Shown here: positions 20,928 to 23,288 of the stretch, one piece after another | Layout of the letters: each line of letters begins with the position of its first letter | How positions within the stretch are numbered: the stretch's first letter is position 1 | Source: Paulinella micropora | Lineage: Eukaryota > Cercozoa > Imbricatea > Euglyphida | Assembly: GCA_009731375.1 (NCBI GenBank) | Contig: BJOX01000100.1 | Location: 459,464 to 482,751, forward strand | Direction of reading: 5' to 3' | DNA: 23,288 nucleotides | The notes under the pieces: generated by a model | Told to the model about the DNA's origin: nothing | Seen by the model: the letters and a program-made list of their open reading frames with translations, nothing else | Databases searched by the model: none | Program-made: the position numbers and the translations under genes

Positions 20928-20968
20928 CATTACGTACTTGAAGCGTTGCCACAGCTTCTGTCTCTACA
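20820..20968 (-). repeat. Two reversed 40-nt motifs around (TATC)n
   Basis: Motif copies at 20820-20861 and 20937-20968 (GCGTTGCC for GCGCTGCC) flank about 18 TATC units. With the copy at 20354 and the two forward copies there are five. Confidence 0.92.
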
Positions 20969-20988
20969 CAATAGAAAAAAACAGCAAC

Positions 20989-20989
<1 letters not shown>

Positions 20990-21062
<73 letters not shown>

Positions 21063-21064
21063 TG
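20990..21064. repeat. (GATA)n microsatellite
   Basis: About 18 GATA units, inverted relative to the TATC arrays just upstream. Confidence 0.95.
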
Positions 21065-21106
21065 ATTGATAGATTGAAAGATATAAGTAGAAGATAAGCA
21101 GCAGCA

Positions 21107-21209
21107 GTGTATGTATGTATGTATGTATGTATGTATGTATGTATGTATGTATGTATGCATGCATGCATGTATGTATGTATGTGTCTATGTATGTATGTAT
21201 GTATGTATG

Positions 21210-21243
<34 letters not shown>

Positions 21244-21304
21244 CGTACGTATGTATGTATGTATGTATGTATGTATGTATATATATATATATAAATTATT
21301 TATA

Positions 21305-21340
<36 letters not shown>

Positions 21341-21369
21341 TGTATGTATCTTATGTGTGTATGTATGTA
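21107..21369. repeat. (TGTA)n array with a TA core
   Basis: TATG/TGTA tetranucleotides carry TGCA, TGTC and ACGT variants and a TA-rich core near 21278-21312. Forward M, Y, V and C frames are SSR translation. Confidence 0.95.
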
Positions 21370-21393
21370 ATACCCCTTCGTGTTTGTTCTTGT

Positions 21394-21450
21394 CTGTCTG
21401 TGGCACTTTGTTCGCCTCGTCTGTCTGTGGCACTTTGTTCGCCTCGTCGC
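21394..21450 (+). repeat. 27-nt tandem duplication
   Basis: CTGTCTGTGGCACTTTGTTC followed by GCCTCGT occurs twice in a row, leading into the first GCTCTGCTGC motif. Confidence 0.88.
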
Positions 21451-21497
21451 CTTCGACCGCTCTGCTGCCACTGGCGAATGTGTGTGTGTGTGTGTCT

Positions 21498-21571
<74 letters not shown>

Positions 21572-21602
21572 GGAGAGAGAGAGAGAGATAGAGATATTTA
21601 TA

Positions 21603-21662
<60 letters not shown>

Positions 21663-21735
21663 GTCTTCGTTCGCTCTGCTGCTACTGGCAGCTGCTGCCG
21701 CATGCAAGCTGCGGCGAATGCGCGTGTGTGTGTGT

Positions 21736-21772
<37 letters not shown>

Positions 21773-21819
21773 TCATCTACTTCTGGCCGCTGCTGCTGCA
21801 TCCGAGCTGCGGCGAATGC

Positions 21820-21879
<60 letters not shown>
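21451..21879 (+). repeat. CT/TA/GT arrays with a CTGCTGC-GAATG motif, copies 1-3
   Basis: Ordinary islands sharing CGCTCTGCTGC or CTTCTGGCCGCTGCTGCTGC, then GAGCTGCGGCGAATG, lie at about 21456-21480, 21662-21722 and 21776-21820. Each is followed by (GT)n and most are preceded by CT/TA or GT. A (CG)n run starts the last GT tract. No gene is seen. Confidence 0.9.
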
Positions 21880-22101
21880 NNNNNNNNNNNNNNNNNNNNN
21901 NNNNNNNNNNNNNNNNNNNNNNNNNNNNNNNNNNNNNNNNNNNNNNNNNNNNNNNNNNNNNNNNNNNNNNNNNNNNNNNNNNNNNNNNNNNNNNNNNNNN
22001 NNNNNNNNNNNNNNNNNNNNNNNNNNNNNNNNNNNNNNNNNNNNNNNNNNNNNNNNNNNNNNNNNNNNNNNNNNNNNNNNNNNNNNNNNNNNNNNNNNNN
22101 N
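21880..22101. other. Assembly gap (222 N)
   Basis: The gap passes from a GT tract to a CT tract. Confidence 0.95.
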
Positions 22102-22138
<37 letters not shown>

Positions 22139-22219
22139 TCCTTCTGGCCGCTGCTGCTGCATCCGAGCTGCAGGGAATGTGTGTGTGTGTGTGTGTGTGC
22201 ATGTGTGTGTGTGTGTGTG

Positions 22220-22293
<74 letters not shown>

Positions 22294-22424
22294 CTCGCTC
22301 TCGCTCTCGCTCTTACTCTCTCACTCACTCACTCACTCACTCACTCAATCGCTCGCTCACTCGGTCACTCACTCACTCACTCACTCTTTCTCTCTCTTTC
22401 TCTCTCTTTTTTTCTCTTTCTCTT

Positions 22425-22493
<69 letters not shown>

Positions 22494-22500
22494 TTTCTGC
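22102..22500. repeat. CT/GT arrays with a fourth CTGCTGC-GAATG motif and (CTCA)n
   Basis: CT tract; motif CTTCTGGCCGCTGCTGCTGC with GAGCTGCAGGGAATG at 22140-22180; then GT, CT, CTCG, (CTCA)n at about 22317-22386, and CT again. Confidence 0.92.
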
Positions 22501-22652
22501 GTGTGTGCGTGTGTGTGTGAGTGGGTGTCTGTCTGTGTCTCTGTCTGTGTCTGTATCTGTGTCTGTGTCTGTGTCCGTGTCTGTGTCTGTGTCCGTGTCT
22601 GTGTCTGTGTCTCTGTCTGTGTCTGTGTCTGTGTGTCTGTGTGTGTGTGTGT
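22501..22652. repeat. (TGTGTC)n hexamer and (GT)n
   Basis: TGTCTG and TGTGTC units with CCGTGTC and TATC variants. Confidence 0.94.
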
Positions 22653-22733
22653 GTAATGTGTGTACCCACTGTTTCCATCTCTCTCTCTCTCTCTCTCTGT
22701 GTAATGTGTACCCACTGTCGCCATGACCAGCCT

Positions 22734-22797
<64 letters not shown>

Positions 22798-22827
22798 ATG
22801 TGTACCCACTGTCGCCATGACCAGCCT

Positions 22828-22894
<67 letters not shown>

Positions 22895-22943
22895 CCACTG
22901 TCGCCGTGACCATCCTTCGCCTTCTCGCCTGCATAGTTGTAGC
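22653..22943 (+). repeat. Four ACCCACTGTCGCC motifs in (CT)n
   Basis: GTAATGTGTACCCACTGTCG followed by CCATGACCAGCCTTCGC occurs at about 22699-22737 and 22793-22831. A shorter form lies at 22653-22677 (TTTCC for CGCC), and a form lacking the first part (GTGACCATCC variant) at 22892-22920. CT runs of variable length separate them. The last copy passes into ordinary sequence. Confidence 0.92.
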
Positions 22944-23027
22944 CAAAATGACATGAAATAGTAATCATAATAGTAATAATAATAAGTACTGATGATGATG
23001 ATGATGATGATGATAATAATAGTAATA

Positions 23028-23065
<38 letters not shown>

Positions 23066-23096
23066 CATCATCATCATCATCATAATAATAATAATA
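22944..23096. repeat. (TAA)n/(GAT)n tail of the minus-strand SINE
   Basis: AAT units with GATGAT and CATCAT blocks are the reverse-strand ATT tail of the element that follows. Confidence 0.94.
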
Positions 23097-23288
23097 GTGC
23101 TTCTCTGTCAATGGCTGATGCATTTCTATCGTCTCACCCGTGAGGGGAGTACGAAGAATTGACGATAGGCTCTAATGACACCCCCGCAAGGGCAGTTCCA
23201 ACACTTCCAGACGGACCGGTATGTTCAATGAAAATATTGGTCCAGACGTAGACCGGTATGTTCAATGAAAATACTGGTGGCACCGACG
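23097..23288 (-). mobile_element. tRNA-derived SINE on the minus strand, cut by the window end
   Basis: The reverse complement matches the family from CGTCGGTGCC to GAGAAGCAC. It has the two-block 37-nt duplication. It lacks 14 nt (GGAGGCGCATGTGC) after GGTGAGACGAT. The head with both boxes is beyond the window end, which falls almost at the SINE position where the gap at 1319 begins. Confidence 0.92.

Overview
The window looks like repeat-dense, non-coding nuclear DNA from an animal, probably an invertebrate. The taxon is inference only: the sequence offers tRNA-derived SINEs with (ATT)n tails, several foldback or MITE-like elements and an extreme load of perfect simple-sequence repeats (SSRs). 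No protein-coding gene, true tRNA gene, rRNA, CRISPR array or operon could be supported. The long open frames are stop-free translations of microsatellites (poly-L, Y or I from ATT, Y/S/I/L from GATA, K/D/Q/T from AAAGAC). Seven N runs (1319-2015, 2856-3124, 6133-6445, 8071-8235, 16374-16668, 19037-19083, 21880-22101) are assembly gaps.

Layout. 1-4110 is an ATT-microsatellite province. It carries a tRNA-derived SINE, a 172-nt repeat present twice exactly 300 nt apart (family B), and a roughly 450-490-nt tandem repeat (family C, four copies). 4111-5590 holds a short unclassified leader and a 1.2-kb AAAGAC/AAAAGAC satellite. 5590-6580 has a TATTATG heptamer array, then CT/CA tracts with a recurring short motif. 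6580-9376 is a run of TTGN, CTA, GATA, NCAA and TAG arrays around one copy of a 350-nt element (element X). 9377-10100 is a duplicated TACA-rich module, one copy of which carries a 214-nt palindromic MITE. 10100-11260 has GATA and TATC arrays and a 450-nt foldback element. 11340-12310 has ATGTATTT repeats and six copies of a 45-nt unit embedded in (TA)n. 12318-13330 is (TAG)n followed by a polypurine GGA tract. 13340-14773 is GATA DNA punctuated by a 32-nt motif. 14768-16050 is a higher-order module with ACATT arrays and a TIR-bearing MITE. 16060-17800 is GATA/GATG/GA. 17800-19404 is a head-to-tail SINE/ATT array. 19405-21062 has GATA/TATC arrays with a 40-nt motif in both orientations and an inverted second copy of element X. 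21100-22945 is TGTA, TA, GT and CT arrays with two more recurring motif families. The window closes with a minus-strand SINE.

Nothing here works together as a pathway. The recurring theme is structural: many short conserved non-SSR cassettes are each multiplied in association with one particular SSR type, giving cassette-SSR-cassette-SSR arrays. The most checkable observations are two MITE insertions whose empty counterparts lie in the same window, a SINE family with a diagnostic 37-nt internal duplication, and assembly breakpoints that fall at the same SINE positions.
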